Below are positions 57,050-64,000 of a stretch of DNA of 64,000 nt, in pieces (the stretch's first letter is position 1; each line of letters begins with the position of its first letter). The stretch spans positions 310,001 to 374,000 of the forward strand of contig NZ_JACCBP010000001.1 of NCBI RefSeq assembly GCF_013408655.1, read 5' to 3'. The translations under genes were made by a program, and so were the position numbers. Source of the DNA: Pigmentiphaga litoralis (GTDB lineage Bacteria; Pseudomonadota; Gammaproteobacteria; Burkholderiales; Burkholderiaceae_B). The notes beneath the pieces are model-generated. The model had not been told where the DNA came from. It did not search any database and was given only the letters and a program-made list of their open reading frames with translations.

Positions 57050-57259
57050 TCAGCCGACGTGGCCGTCGTACTCGGTATCCGTGATCTTTCGGCGCAGTAC
57101 CGGGCCTTCCACCAGCGTCGGGTTGGGCGCCTTGTCATACGACGGCTCACCCAGATCCAGCTCGGACTGCAGGGTGGCCGCGTGGTGACGGGCCGACATT
57201 TCGAACGCATACAGGCGGCGCTGGGCCGCCCGGCGGGTGTATTGGAAAATTTTCTTCAT
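57050..57259 (-). CDS. small basic hypothetical protein
   Basis: A 69-residue protein starting MKKIFQYTRRAAQRRLYAFEMSARHHAATLQSE, basic amphipathic at first and ending in an acidic stretch. ATG 57259 has only a weak site; a TTG at 57265 is possible. No family recognised. Confidence 0.5.
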   Translation of the reverse strand: MKKIFQYTRRAAQRRLYAFEMSARHHAATLQSELDLGEPSYDKAPNPTLVEGPVLRRKITDTEYDGHVG

Positions 57260-57385
57260 GGACAAGGCTCACTTGGACGCGGCCAATGGTAGCGCACACT
57301 CGCTTACGTCGTCCAAAACGCGCGGCCGGAACGCGGCGCAAAAGCCACTAGAATCAACCGATCAGACAAGAGGTGAAGGTCTCCG

Positions 57386-58201
57386 ATGACCGTGAACGAC
57401 AACGCACTTCAGGATTTCATTGCCCGCCACCCCAGGCTGTTCGTATTGACCGGGGCAGGGTGCAGCACCGATTCAGGCATCCCCGACTATCGCGACGAAG
57501 CAGGCGGCTGGAAACGCCGTCCCCCCATGACCTACCAAGTCTTCATGGGCGACTCGGTCGCCCGGGCCCGCTACTGGGCACGCAGCATGATCGGCTGGCG
57601 CAGCTTTGGCCGCGCCCGCTACAACGCCGCCCACGCCGCGCTCGCGCGGCTGGAACACCAGGGGCACATCGTCCTCCTGGTGACCCAGAACGTGGACGGC
57701 CTGCACGAGGCCGCCGGCAGCACCAACGTCCTGGACCTGCATGGGCGGCTGGATCGGGTGCGCTGCATGATCTGCGAACGCGTCATTCCCCGGCCGGACG
57801 TTCAGGTCATGCTGGAAAGCGCCAATCCGGAATGGGTGCACCTTGCGGCCAGCGACGCGCCCGACGGCGATGCAGACCTCGACAATCAGGACTTCTCGCA
57901 ATTTCGGGAGCCACGCTGCCAGGTGTGCGGTGGCATCCTCAAGCCCGACGTCGTGTTCTTTGGCGAGACGGTGCCGCGCGGACGCATCGAACAAGCCATC
58001 GGCGCACTGGAAAGCGCGGACGGCATGCTGGTCGTGGGGTCGTCACTGATGGTGCACTCGGGCTACCGCTACGCGCAGATGGCGTCGCGGCTAGGCATTC
58101 CGATTTGTGCGGTGAATCTGGGGCAGACTCGCGCCGACGATCTGTTGACGCTGAAAGTTCAGCAGTCCTGTAGCGTGGCGCTGGACAGTCTGGTGGCCTG
58201 A
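57386..58201 (+). CDS. NAD-dependent protein deacylase, sirtuin class II-like
   Basis: A 271-residue Sir2 family enzyme that removes lysine acyl groups using NAD. NAD site GAGCSTDSGIPDYRD; TQNVDGLH; catalytic His in DLHGRLDRVRC; four zinc Cys (CMIC and CQVCGG); PDVVFFGETVP and VVGSSLMVHSGY. GAGCSTDSGIPDYR (Cys-Ser-Thr in place of the common GAGISxxSGIPxFR) resembles SIRT4-type sirtuins. GAAGGT precedes the ATG. It stands alone among small genes; no target acyltransferase or defence partner is adjacent. Confidence 0.93.
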   Translation: MTVNDNALQDFIARHPRLFVLTGAGCSTDSGIPDYRDEAGGWKRRPPMTYQVFMGDSVARARYWARSMIGWRSFGRARYNAAHAALARLEHQGHIVLLVTQNVDGLHEAAGSTNVLDLHGRLDRVRCMICERVIPRPDVQVMLESANPEWVHLAASDAPDGDADLDNQDFSQFREPRCQVCGGILKPDVVFFGETVPRGRIEQAIGALESADGMLVVGSSLMVHSGYRYAQMASRLGIPICAVNLGQTRADDLLTLKVQQSCSVALDSLVA

Positions 58202-58213
58202 GGGGTCGGCGTA

Positions 58214-58381
58214 TCAGCCCAGAACAGGGCTGTTCGGCGACGGCTCTGGCGAATCCGGCTCCACCGGCTGGTCCGAATCGGTCTCGTCCGGATCCGGCAC
58301 ACCGTGATAGGGCAGGGCCATCTCTGCGGCAAGCAGCATGGCGCGATAGTAGATGTCGTAGGCGGGTAGAGCGGTGGACAT
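58214..58381 (-). CDS. small hypothetical protein with Pro/Asp/Glu tail
   Basis: A 55-residue protein starting MSTALPAYDIYYRAMLLAAEMALPYHG and ending in an acidic Pro-rich tail. Its start has a good GGAG at 7 nt, the main support for it being real. It converges on the sirtuin gene. Confidence 0.5.
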   Translation of the reverse strand: MSTALPAYDIYYRAMLLAAEMALPYHGVPDPDETDSDQPVEPDSPEPSPNSPVLG

Positions 58382-58572
58382 GTCAATCTCCGTGATACTG
58401 TGCCCACAGCAATTTTTGTGCCGTGCAGCGAAGAGGGGCGACATGAACCGTCATCAGCTCGTCATTACCGGGCGTAGACCGGCTTTTTCTTCATTTTTTT
58501 GTCATGCACGGCTGATCTGGCGCTCTGCGCCAAACCGTGCAATGTGTAGTTTTTTCCCAGAACGAGAGTGCA

Positions 58573-58797
58573 ATGGAACAAGGAAGTGACGCCGCGCTGA
58601 TCAAGCGCGCGATCAAGGCATACCTGCGCAGCGGGTCCCCCGACCAGCCCGGCAAAGACTCACTGATCCGCGAAGCCGACGGCCAGCGCTACGTGCTGGT
58701 CCGCAACAAGGCCGGCCTGATGGCCGTGTACCTGGTCATGGGCACCACGTCCGTTCAGCGCGTGCGCGAATGGCCGGAATCGCTGGATATCACCTGA
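58573..58797 (+). CDS. small hypothetical protein
   Basis: A 74-residue protein: MEQGSDAALIKRAIKAYLRSG, then DGQRYVLVRNKAGLMAVYLVMGTTSVQRVREWP. The helix followed by strands looks like a folded small domain; no family recognised. The ATG follows GAGAG. The upstream region (58382-58572) is AT-rich and may hold its promoter. Confidence 0.55.
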   Translation: MEQGSDAALIKRAIKAYLRSGSPDQPGKDSLIREADGQRYVLVRNKAGLMAVYLVMGTTSVQRVREWPESLDIT

Positions 58798-58890
58798 AAC
58801 AACAGGCCACCGGGTCGTCGCACAATTGCGATTGATCCCACCCCATTACCCCGGGTTATGATCGACCGACGCATTTTCCCGGGGGGGAGC

Positions 58891-59298
58891 ATGAGACGTT
58901 ATCTGGGCGCAGCCAGCCTTGCAGCACTGACCGCATGCAGCGGTCATGGCCCTTCGGGGTCATTGAAACCATCGGACATGGTCGACAAGAACGGCGGGGT
59001 GGTGTCGTCGTTGACTCCATCCACCGCCAAGCCCGATGCATTTTTCGTATCCCGCAAGCCCATGGAAGGACTGGCGGAATGCATCGCCTGGGGCTGGCGC
59101 CATCAGGCAGAAAACAGCCGCGCCGCGGCAATCGTCGCGTCCAACGACAACGGTCAGCAGATCCTGTCCGAAGGCCAGCGCGAACGCCTGGAACTGCGGC
59201 CCGGCCCCGTCAACACCGAAGTCAGCCTGTACCGGATGGCGTCGGGGGATGATGAAGGCATGGCCAAGCGGATCGCTGTGCTGGAGGCGTGTCTGTAA
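58891..59298 (+). CDS. small lipoprotein of unknown function
   Basis: A 135-residue protein starting MRRYLGAASLAALTACSGHG, with lipobox LTAC placing it in the envelope. The mature part includes PMEGLAECIAWGWRHQAENSRAAAIVAS and ends DDEGMAKRIAVLEACL, with Cys residues that may pair. A strong GGGGGGAG site precedes ATG 58891. The composition is slightly less GC-rich than core genes. Confidence 0.68.
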   Translation: MRRYLGAASLAALTACSGHGPSGSLKPSDMVDKNGGVVSSLTPSTAKPDAFFVSRKPMEGLAECIAWGWRHQAENSRAAAIVASNDNGQQILSEGQRERLELRPGPVNTEVSLYRMASGDDEGMAKRIAVLEACL

Positions 59299-59415
59299 GT
59301 GGGGAGTTGACGATATGTGGCGTGGCTGCGGGCGTTCGGGGTGGCTAGAGCAAGCGCTTGCTAGCGGTCCCGTATCCGCAGTGCGTCGATGCGGCAAAAA
59401 ACCTTGGCAGACGAG

Positions 59416-59444
59416 TTGCACTCTTCGTCTGGAAATACTAGAAT
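59416..59444 (+). promoter_or_regulatory. promoter of tRNA-Cys
   Basis: TTGCAC, a 17-bp spacer and TAGAAT, ending 19 bp before the tRNA 5' end. Confidence 0.7.
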
Positions 59445-59463
59445 CGCAGGCTGCTTCGGCAAT

Positions 59464-59537
59464 GGCGCGATAGCAAAGCGGTTATGCACCGGATTGCAAA
59501 TCCGTGTAGGTCGGTTCGACTCCGGCTCGCGCCTCCA
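59464..59537 (+). tRNA. tRNA-Cys (anticodon GCA)
   Basis: A 74-nt cloverleaf including encoded CCA. Acceptor stem GGCGCGA / TCGCGCC is perfect; the anticodon loop is TTGCAAA; the T-arm is GTCGG-TTCGACT-CCGGC; discriminator U. The outermost anticodon-stem pair would be C-U, where E. coli tRNA-Cys has G-U. Its 3' end marks the point where base composition changes. Confidence 0.95.
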
Positions 59538-59546
59538 TATACGAAG

Positions 59547-59584
59547 AAAATCGCCGCAATCGAAAGGTTGCGGCGATTTTTTTT
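59547..59584 (+). terminator. tRNA-Cys terminator
   Basis: A 15-bp stem AAAATCGCCGCAATC / GGTTGCGGCGATTTT with a GAAA tetraloop and T8. Confidence 0.95.
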
Positions 59585-59656
59585 GCCTGCAGGATGCGAC
59601 TTAAAGCTATGCCTCCGGCGAATACCCTGCCAAGCCCAAGCCTGTGCTTCCGCAAG

Positions 59657-59792
59657 CCGGAGAACGGCGTTCCAGTCATCGTGCTCTCCAACAATGATCG
59701 TTGTGCCATCACCAGAAGCGACGAAGCACAGCGTTTGGGTGTGAAGATGGACACATGCCATGGTTCAGATTCGTAAGGATCTGGGCGATTGC
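59657..59792 (+). pseudogene. umuC remnant (DNA polymerase V catalytic subunit, N-terminal scrap)
   Basis: The frame from 59657 reads KPENGVPVIV then LSNNDRCAITRSDEAQRLGVKM, matching the UmuC segment LSNNDGCVIARSxEAKALGVKM. The expected continuation PWF appears one frame over at 59758 and QIRKDLGD in a third frame at 59766, so at least two frameshifts. The N-terminal catalytic residues and everything after about 75 residues are missing. Confidence 0.75.
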
Positions 59793-59801
59793 TCGCTCCT
59801 T

Positions 59802-60289
59802 TCACTTGGCGTCGAACGGGGGGTTGATTGATAGCAAAGGCGGCTCACCGCCAAGCACCCGGTCGACCAGTGCTGCGCCGTCGTCGGTTAAGCCGGTCCT
59901 TGTCCGCATTTTGTCGGCGACACTCTTCACTGCCTCTTGAACAGCGTGAAAATAATTGTCTGCTAATAGTTCGGCTCGGCAGAACCTAAGAACGTCTGGA
60001 TGGACGTTGCGCCCTTGAAGTCGGCCCGCAGTTCGCGCGCGCGAAATATCGCTTCCGGCAGGGTCTGCACTGCGTCGACATGTTGCAGTACTCCGGCTTG
60101 GCTCACCGCAAGACCCGCAAACTCAAGTGCTTGGTTTAGCAGCGCGCGCAGCGGCTCATATCTGTCAGGCTCGCGGCTATAGCGCGCGGGCTTCATCGCA
60201 TGTCGGATGAAGGCGAGAACATGAGTGCGGTCCTGCCTAGCATTCTGACTTTCAGCAAAAGCGTTGTAGATACGAATCCTTTTCGTCAT
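59802..60289 (-). pseudogene. frameshifted TIGR02391 (Ymh) family gene
   Basis: From ATG 60289 the frame reads MTKRIRIYNAFAESQN, IRHAMKPARYSREPDRYEPL and TLPEAIFRARELRADF, then stops at 59963. One frame over, from about 60007, VHPDVLRFCRAELLADNYFH, AVKSVADKMRTRTGLTDDGA and LLSINPPFDAK follow to a TGA at 59802. Both parts fit one TIGR02391 protein split by a single-base loss near 60005-60015. The family's last 60 residues are absent: the gene is cut where the umuC scrap begins. The coding frame upstream (DPGA) suggests the original start lay further out. Confidence 0.85.
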
Positions 60290-60720
60290 TGCGCCAGGAT
60301 CCTTAATTAACTTCCGACAGGGTTTGCTTTGCGTAACCGTGGCCAGACATATTAAAAGAGCCCGCTGCTTCAGGCTTTTTCTGTGCTGCAACGCCTCGTT
60401 TGGGCCGCAGTGCATCTAGTCAATGTCAGTCTGCGCGACCGGAAACCGCTGAAGCGCTTAGAGATTTCGCCTCCATTAGACCCAGTTTAAGTCTTCCGAC
60501 GTATCGAGGTACCTATACCTCCGTCAGCCGGCCTGATCAACCGTAGTACGCATTCGGCGCATCGCCTCGTTATCCACCGAACTGCCGCCCTGCCACCACC
60601 AAGCTGCTTCGACTGAATCCGTCTACCTCGCTGTGATACCCCCTATCAAATTTAGTTAATTGAAGGATTGGTGCACCCTGACAATAATGAAGCCTCTGCC
60701 ATTAACCGCTGAGGCCCAAG
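60290..60720. other. 431-bp region without recognised gene
   Basis: Between the broken Ymh gene and the racemase-like gene. Its first 130 bp probably hold the lost N-terminal part of Ymh. A short minus-strand frame near 60610-60535 encodes a Trp-rich peptide (WWWQGGSS) that I do not recognise and that may be another gene fragment. The last 60 bp presumably carry the promoter of the catabolic genes. Confidence 0.5.
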
Positions 60721-61530
60721 GTGAAAAACGACTATCACGACAAAGGAGTTGGTCAATTCCACGAGTCCCAGGCGACGCGTGAATATGGGAACGGTGCAAT
60801 CCTCGGAATTGCCGTTCCTCAGGCCAATCCTGTTGTTGAACCCGAATTTGCAGCGTTGCTGCCTGCAGGGTTTTCTATGATGGTAACGCGACTTAGCGGT
60901 AGTCGCACGGATTCCCGGCAACGCATGGTCGACTATCTGACCAATCTCCCAATGAGTTTGGATGCATATGACACTGCAAAGCCAGACGCTGTGGGATATG
61001 CCTGCACTGGTAGCTCTTATGTCGTCGGCGCGGAAGCGGAAAATCGCGCGCTTTCCGACGCGGCCGAGAAATTCGGCTATCCAATCATTTCCTCAGCGCA
61101 GGCGATCCTGGCCGCAATTAAACACCTGAGTGCGCGCCGAATCGCGGTATTTGCTCCATACCCGCCTTGGATGGTCGAGCTTAGCAAAGCATATTGGGTG
61201 GAGCGCGGCATGGATATCGCATCGTGCGCGTCGATCGCGTTCGACACAACTGACACACGCGATATTTATTCAATAACCACTCCAATGGCATTGCAGTCGT
61301 TCCAAGCGCTCCGTTGGCAAGACGCTGACGCAATCGTATTTACTGGTACTGGCATGCCAACGCTGCGAGCTATCGCCGAGGTCAGCAAGCTGACCGGAAA
61401 ACCTGTTCTGTCATCTAATCTTTGTTTGGCATGGGCATTGGTTAAAGCCTGCGGTGGGGAAGATTACTTAACCCCTCCTGGTCCAGGGGAGCCACTGTTC
61501 GGTGGTTGGTCGACCCGCATCCCCGTCTAA
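60721..61530 (+). CDS. Asp/Glu racemase superfamily enzyme (maleate isomerase / arylmalonate decarboxylase-like)
   Basis: A 269-residue cytosolic enzyme. The catalytic first Cys95 is in GYACTGSSY, and the fold pattern ISSAQAILAAIKHLSARRIAVFAPYPPWM then DADAIVFTGTGMPTLRAI fits the maleate isomerase/AMDase branch. In two-cysteine members the second Cys lies in the last motif (SCTxxRTL); here it reads TGTGMPTL, so that Cys is missing. The start is GTG 60721 with a weak site. The next gene, a Bug receptor, is 42 bp on. Such enzymes isomerise or decarboxylate small dicarboxylates in catabolic pathways. Confidence 0.8.
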   Translation: MKNDYHDKGVGQFHESQATREYGNGAILGIAVPQANPVVEPEFAALLPAGFSMMVTRLSGSRTDSRQRMVDYLTNLPMSLDAYDTAKPDAVGYACTGSSYVVGAEAENRALSDAAEKFGYPIISSAQAILAAIKHLSARRIAVFAPYPPWMVELSKAYWVERGMDIASCASIAFDTTDTRDIYSITTPMALQSFQALRWQDADAIVFTGTGMPTLRAIAEVSKLTGKPVLSSNLCLAWALVKACGGEDYLTPPGPGEPLFGGWSTRIPV

Positions 61531-61572
61531 CGCCGCGTTAAGTGGCACTAATTAGCCTTCCTGGAGCTCGGC

Positions 61573-62568
61573 ATGAACGCACTCAAAAAGTACGCGTTGC
61601 CTCGTCACGTCCATTTCACTATGACGCTTGTCTTGGCGGCACTGATCGCCCCGATGTGCAGCAACGCAGCCGACTATCCGGTTAAACCAATTACCTTGAT
61701 CGTACCGTTTGCCGCAGGTGGCCCAACTGACACCACAGCCCGGCTATTTGCCAAGGAAATCTCAACCGAATTGGGTCAGCCGGTCATAGTAGATAACCGA
61801 CCAGGTGCAGGCGGCATGACAGGCGGCGGTGCAGCAGCCAGAGCGACACGGGATGGACACACCCTGCTTTGGGGTGGGACAAGCACCTTAGCTGTTGCTC
61901 CTTCTCTGTTTGCAAAGCTTCCTTATGACCCATTGAAATCGTTCCAGCCCGTAAGTCGAGCGGTTCGCGGCCCACTCGTATTAGTGGTTAATGCGAAGCT
62001 TCCCGTAAACACAATGGCCGATCTTGTAAAAGTCGCTCGTGAAAATCCAGGCAAACTCAACTACGGTTCGGCAGGGGTCGGGTCAATTATTCATCTGACA
62101 GGCGAGATGCTTCGCTTCAAGGCGGGAATCGACATCGTTCACGTTCCGTACAAAGGGAACGGTCAAGTCATGACCGACCTCTCTGGCGGAACTTTGCAAC
62201 TGGCCTTCGTCGCTCTTGGGCACATGCTGCCCCATATGCTAGATGGTGCGATACGACCAATTGCGATTACCAGCGTCGAGCGTAATCCACTCGTGCCCGA
62301 TCTGCCGACAGTAGCAGAAGCCTTTCCCGGTTTTGAGTCCATGGAGTGGTTTGGACTGGTTGCTCCCACAGGTATTCCTCCTGAAGCCTTGAACAAGTTG
62401 AACCTCGCATTCCGCCACGCCAGCAAGCGTCCTGAGCTACGTCAAAGCATTGCAAAGCTGGGATATCTTGCGGTCGATGAGTCACCAGAAGAGTTCTCGC
62501 AGGCTATACGTACCGAGGGTGCCAAATGGCGCGAGGTCGTAACGCAAGCCAAAGTCCACGTCGAATAA
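61573..62568 (+). CDS. Bug-family tripartite tricarboxylate transporter receptor
   Basis: A 331-residue periplasmic binding protein. Signal peptide to MCSNAADYP; then ITLIVPFAAGGPTDTTARLFA, GQPVIVDNRPGAGGMTGG, the carboxylate-binding turns SAGVGSIIHLTGEML and VPYKGNGQVMTDLSGG, and GLVAPTGIPPEALNKLN. Bug proteins bind carboxylates or other small metabolites and are massively expanded in Bordetella, Cupriavidus and relatives. GGAG precedes the ATG. No TctA/TctB membrane genes follow, as is usual for orphan Bug receptors. Its ligand is probably the substrate of the flanking enzymes. Confidence 0.94.
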   Translation: MNALKKYALPRHVHFTMTLVLAALIAPMCSNAADYPVKPITLIVPFAAGGPTDTTARLFAKEISTELGQPVIVDNRPGAGGMTGGGAAARATRDGHTLLWGGTSTLAVAPSLFAKLPYDPLKSFQPVSRAVRGPLVLVVNAKLPVNTMADLVKVARENPGKLNYGSAGVGSIIHLTGEMLRFKAGIDIVHVPYKGNGQVMTDLSGGTLQLAFVALGHMLPHMLDGAIRPIAITSVERNPLVPDLPTVAEAFPGFESMEWFGLVAPTGIPPEALNKLNLAFRHASKRPELRQSIAKLGYLAVDESPEEFSQAIRTEGAKWREVVTQAKVHVE

Positions 62569-62588
62569 ACACAAGCAGGAGACACTAC

Positions 62589-64000
62589 ATGTCCACCACC
62601 ATCAACACCTCGGTTGCTATTGTCGGTGCCGGCCCGATAGGCTTGAGCCTTGCCATTGATCTTGCATGGCGTGGTGTCGACGTCGTGCTGCTCGAAAAAA
62701 GCGATGGCAAAGTCGACCATCCACGACTTGGACTGATTGCCGTGCGAACAATGGAGTTCTTCCGGCGCTGGGGATTGACCTCCGACGTCCGCCACTGCGG
62801 ATTTCCGGACGATTTTGGCCTTTCCATCGAATTCTGCACGAGCATGACGGGCCACCTCCTGGAACGCGACAATTATCCGAGCATCCGGGATATGGAAACA
62901 CCTTCGTGGACGCCAGAAAAAAAGCAACGGTGTCCTCAGCATTGGCTCGACCCAATTCTGAAACGCAGGTTGGCCGACTTTTCTGAGGCACGCTTAGAGC
63001 TGAATGCGTCTGTACATGGCCTAGAAGAGTCGGCTGACGGTGTGACCGTGTCGGCAGTTAACACCGAAACAGGCGCTCCACTTACTGTGCACGCAAAGTA
63101 TGTGGTCGGTTGCGATGGTGCTACGAGTACTGTGCGCACACTGCTGGGTATTTCTATGGAGGGAAATGCCCATCTTAATTATTCGATGGGCATTTTGTTT
63201 GAAAGTCCTGATCTGCTGGAGCGCTGCGGGAAAGCGACTGCAGAGCGTTTTCTATTTATTGGTCCAGAGGGTACCTGGGGCAACTTGACGGTAATTGACG
63301 GCCGTGCTGTATGGCGCCTGACCGTGTATGGCAGTGCCGCGAAGTTCGACATGGAAAATTTCAACGCCGAAGAATGGATACGCCGCGCACTTGGCACTGA
63401 CCAGATCGATTTCACAGTGCTATCCGTATTGCCTTGGAAACGAACTGAGCTAATTGCCTCAAGCTACGGCACCAATCGCATTCTGTTAGCTGGCGATGCC
63501 GCACACACAATGTCCCCGACGGGCGGCATGGGCATGAACACGGGTTTGTGTGACGCGACAGACCTCGCATGGAAGTTAGAGGCAGTAATTAAGGGGTGGG
63601 GTGGAAACCGTCTGATTGCGTCGTACGAAGAAGAGCGCAAGCCCATCGCAACACGCAACGCCGCTTATTCAACGCACAATTTCAAAACATGGACTTCCCC
63701 AGCTCCGTGCGATTTCTTGCTTGAGGACTCCGATCGCGCGATTGAAGCAAGGCGCACCGTCGGAATGAATTTAAAGAAAGCGACCCAAGCTGAATGGCAA
63801 TCTTGGGGCCTGCAAGTGGGTTATCGGTACGAAGGCAGTTCAATTTGCGTTTTTGATGGAACGCCTCCGACACCAGATGATTATTCGACTTACGTCCCGA
63901 CAGCAAGGCCGGGATCGCGTGCACCTCATGCTTGGCTTGCTGATGGCCTATCCACGCTCGACCTGTTCGGCCGCGGTTTTGCACTGCTGGTTTTTGACCA
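62589..64000 (+). CDS. FAD-dependent aromatic hydroxylase (class A monooxygenase), 3' end outside window
   Basis: The frame opens at ATG 62589 and is still open at the right edge (470 codons). FAD/NADPH hydroxylase of the p-hydroxybenzoate hydroxylase fold: GAGPIGLSLAIDLA (FAD), VVGCDGATSTVR (the DG motif), LLAGDAAHTMSPTGGMGMNTGL (FAD ribityl and substrate side) and then a C-terminal segment (RPGSRAPHAWLADGLSTLDLFG) that starts the thioredoxin-like domain of phenol-hydroxylase/MhpA-type members. It probably hydroxylates a phenolic or aromatic acid. 21 bp after the Bug gene, so one catabolic transcript. Confidence 0.92.
   Translation, partial: MSTTINTSVAIVGAGPIGLSLAIDLAWRGVDVVLLEKSDGKVDHPRLGLIAVRTMEFFRRWGLTSDVRHCGFPDDFGLSIEFCTSMTGHLLERDNYPSIRDMETPSWTPEKKQRCPQHWLDPILKRRLADFSEARLELNASVHGLEESADGVTVSAVNTETGAPLTVHAKYVVGCDGATSTVRTLLGISMEGNAHLNYSMGILFESPDLLERCGKATAERFLFIGPEGTWGNLTVIDGRAVWRLTVYGSAAKFDMENFNAEEWIRRALGTDQIDFTVLSVLPWKRTELIASSYGTNRILLAGDAAHTMSPTGGMGMNTGLCDATDLAWKLEAVIKGWGGNRLIASYEEERKPIATRNAAYSTHNFKTWTSPAPCDFLLEDSDRAIEARRTVGMNLKKATQAEWQSWGLQVGYRYEGSSICVFDGTPPTPDDYSTYVPTARPGSRAPHAWLADGLSTLDLFGRGFALLVFD

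Larger units (their letters stand above)
59585..64000. mobile_element. probable genomic island at tRNA-Cys (right end outside window)
   Basis: From here to the right edge GC content is near one half, whereas the rest of the window is near two thirds. The segment starts immediately after a tRNA gene, carries two gene fragments, and then a catabolic gene set. I found no integrase, no transposase and no second copy of the tRNA 3' end, so the element type is inferred only. Confidence 0.6.

Noticed and set aside
57386..58201. Sir2 as part of an anti-phage defence system
   Set aside because: The protein is a stand-alone class II-like deacylase with zinc Cys and no SLOG, TIR or other effector domain, and no defence partner is adjacent.
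60535..60650. Minus-strand peptide with WWWQGGSS
   Set aside because: Too short, no ribosome site and no recognisable family; noted only as a possible fragment.
59585..64000. Complete integrative element with att sites
   Set aside because: I searched for a duplicate of the tRNA-Cys 3' end and for integrase motifs by eye and found neither inside the window; only the left boundary can be argued.

Overview
The window is chromosomal DNA from a high-GC Gram-negative bacterium, most likely a betaproteobacterium of the Burkholderiales (Alcaligenaceae-like). The evidence is a trimeric porin of the Bordetella/Burkholderia type, a Bug-family tricarboxylate receptor, and gene neighbourhoods such as yciB-bolA-ppiC and aminotransferase-hom-thrC. 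I do not assign a genus.

Region by region. 1-5.8 kb: an aconitase running in from the left edge, a lactonase and the periplasmic chaperone PpiD. 6-11.3 kb: a divergent arylesterase/ABC-ATPase pair, then Nnr and DadA on the minus strand. 11.6-15.6 kb: PurL. 15.9-21.4 kb (minus strand): porin, a parvulin, BolA, YciB, MsrB and SelO. 21.6-27.5 kb: livHMGF branched-chain amino-acid transport genes without a binding protein, followed by a FadJ-like protein. 27.6-30.6 kb (minus strand): PhoH2, PrxQ/Bcp and an Mth938-like protein. 30.8-37.4 kb: alaC, hom, thrC, mobB, moeA, moaD and moaE, which link threonine and molybdenum-cofactor synthesis in one co-directional run. 37.5-40.9 kb (minus strand): hpnCDE for squalene. 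41-45.5 kb: an RND efflux pair. 45.6-50.9 kb: alr, radA and clpB, with a good sigma-32 promoter before clpB. 51-59.3 kb: a methyltransferase, a heme-oxygenase-like diiron protein, a GST, a sirtuin and many small genes of unknown function.

At 59,464 there is a tRNA-Cys. From there to the right edge base composition falls from roughly two-thirds GC to about half. The first kilobase holds two broken genes facing each other: a umuC scrap and a frameshifted TIGR02391/Ymh gene. Beyond them is an intact catabolic set: an Asp/Glu-racemase-superfamily enzyme, a Bug receptor and an FAD hydroxylase that runs off the window. This looks like an integration hotspot at the tRNA carrying an aromatic or dicarboxylate catabolism island.

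Two unusual themes stand out. First, short tandem repeats recur. Outside genes, three arrays (14, 14 and 13 bp periods) are anchored at the TGA stop codon of a gene and repeat that TGA in every unit. Inside genes, arrays with periods divisible by three (9, 12, 15, 18 bp) lie within low-complexity insertions of Nnr, Alr, HpnE, the RND adaptor and a secreted protein. Second, the LivF Walker A lysine is arginine and the LivG signature glycine is alanine. Both changes would fall in the same composite ATP site, which predicts an asymmetric transporter.
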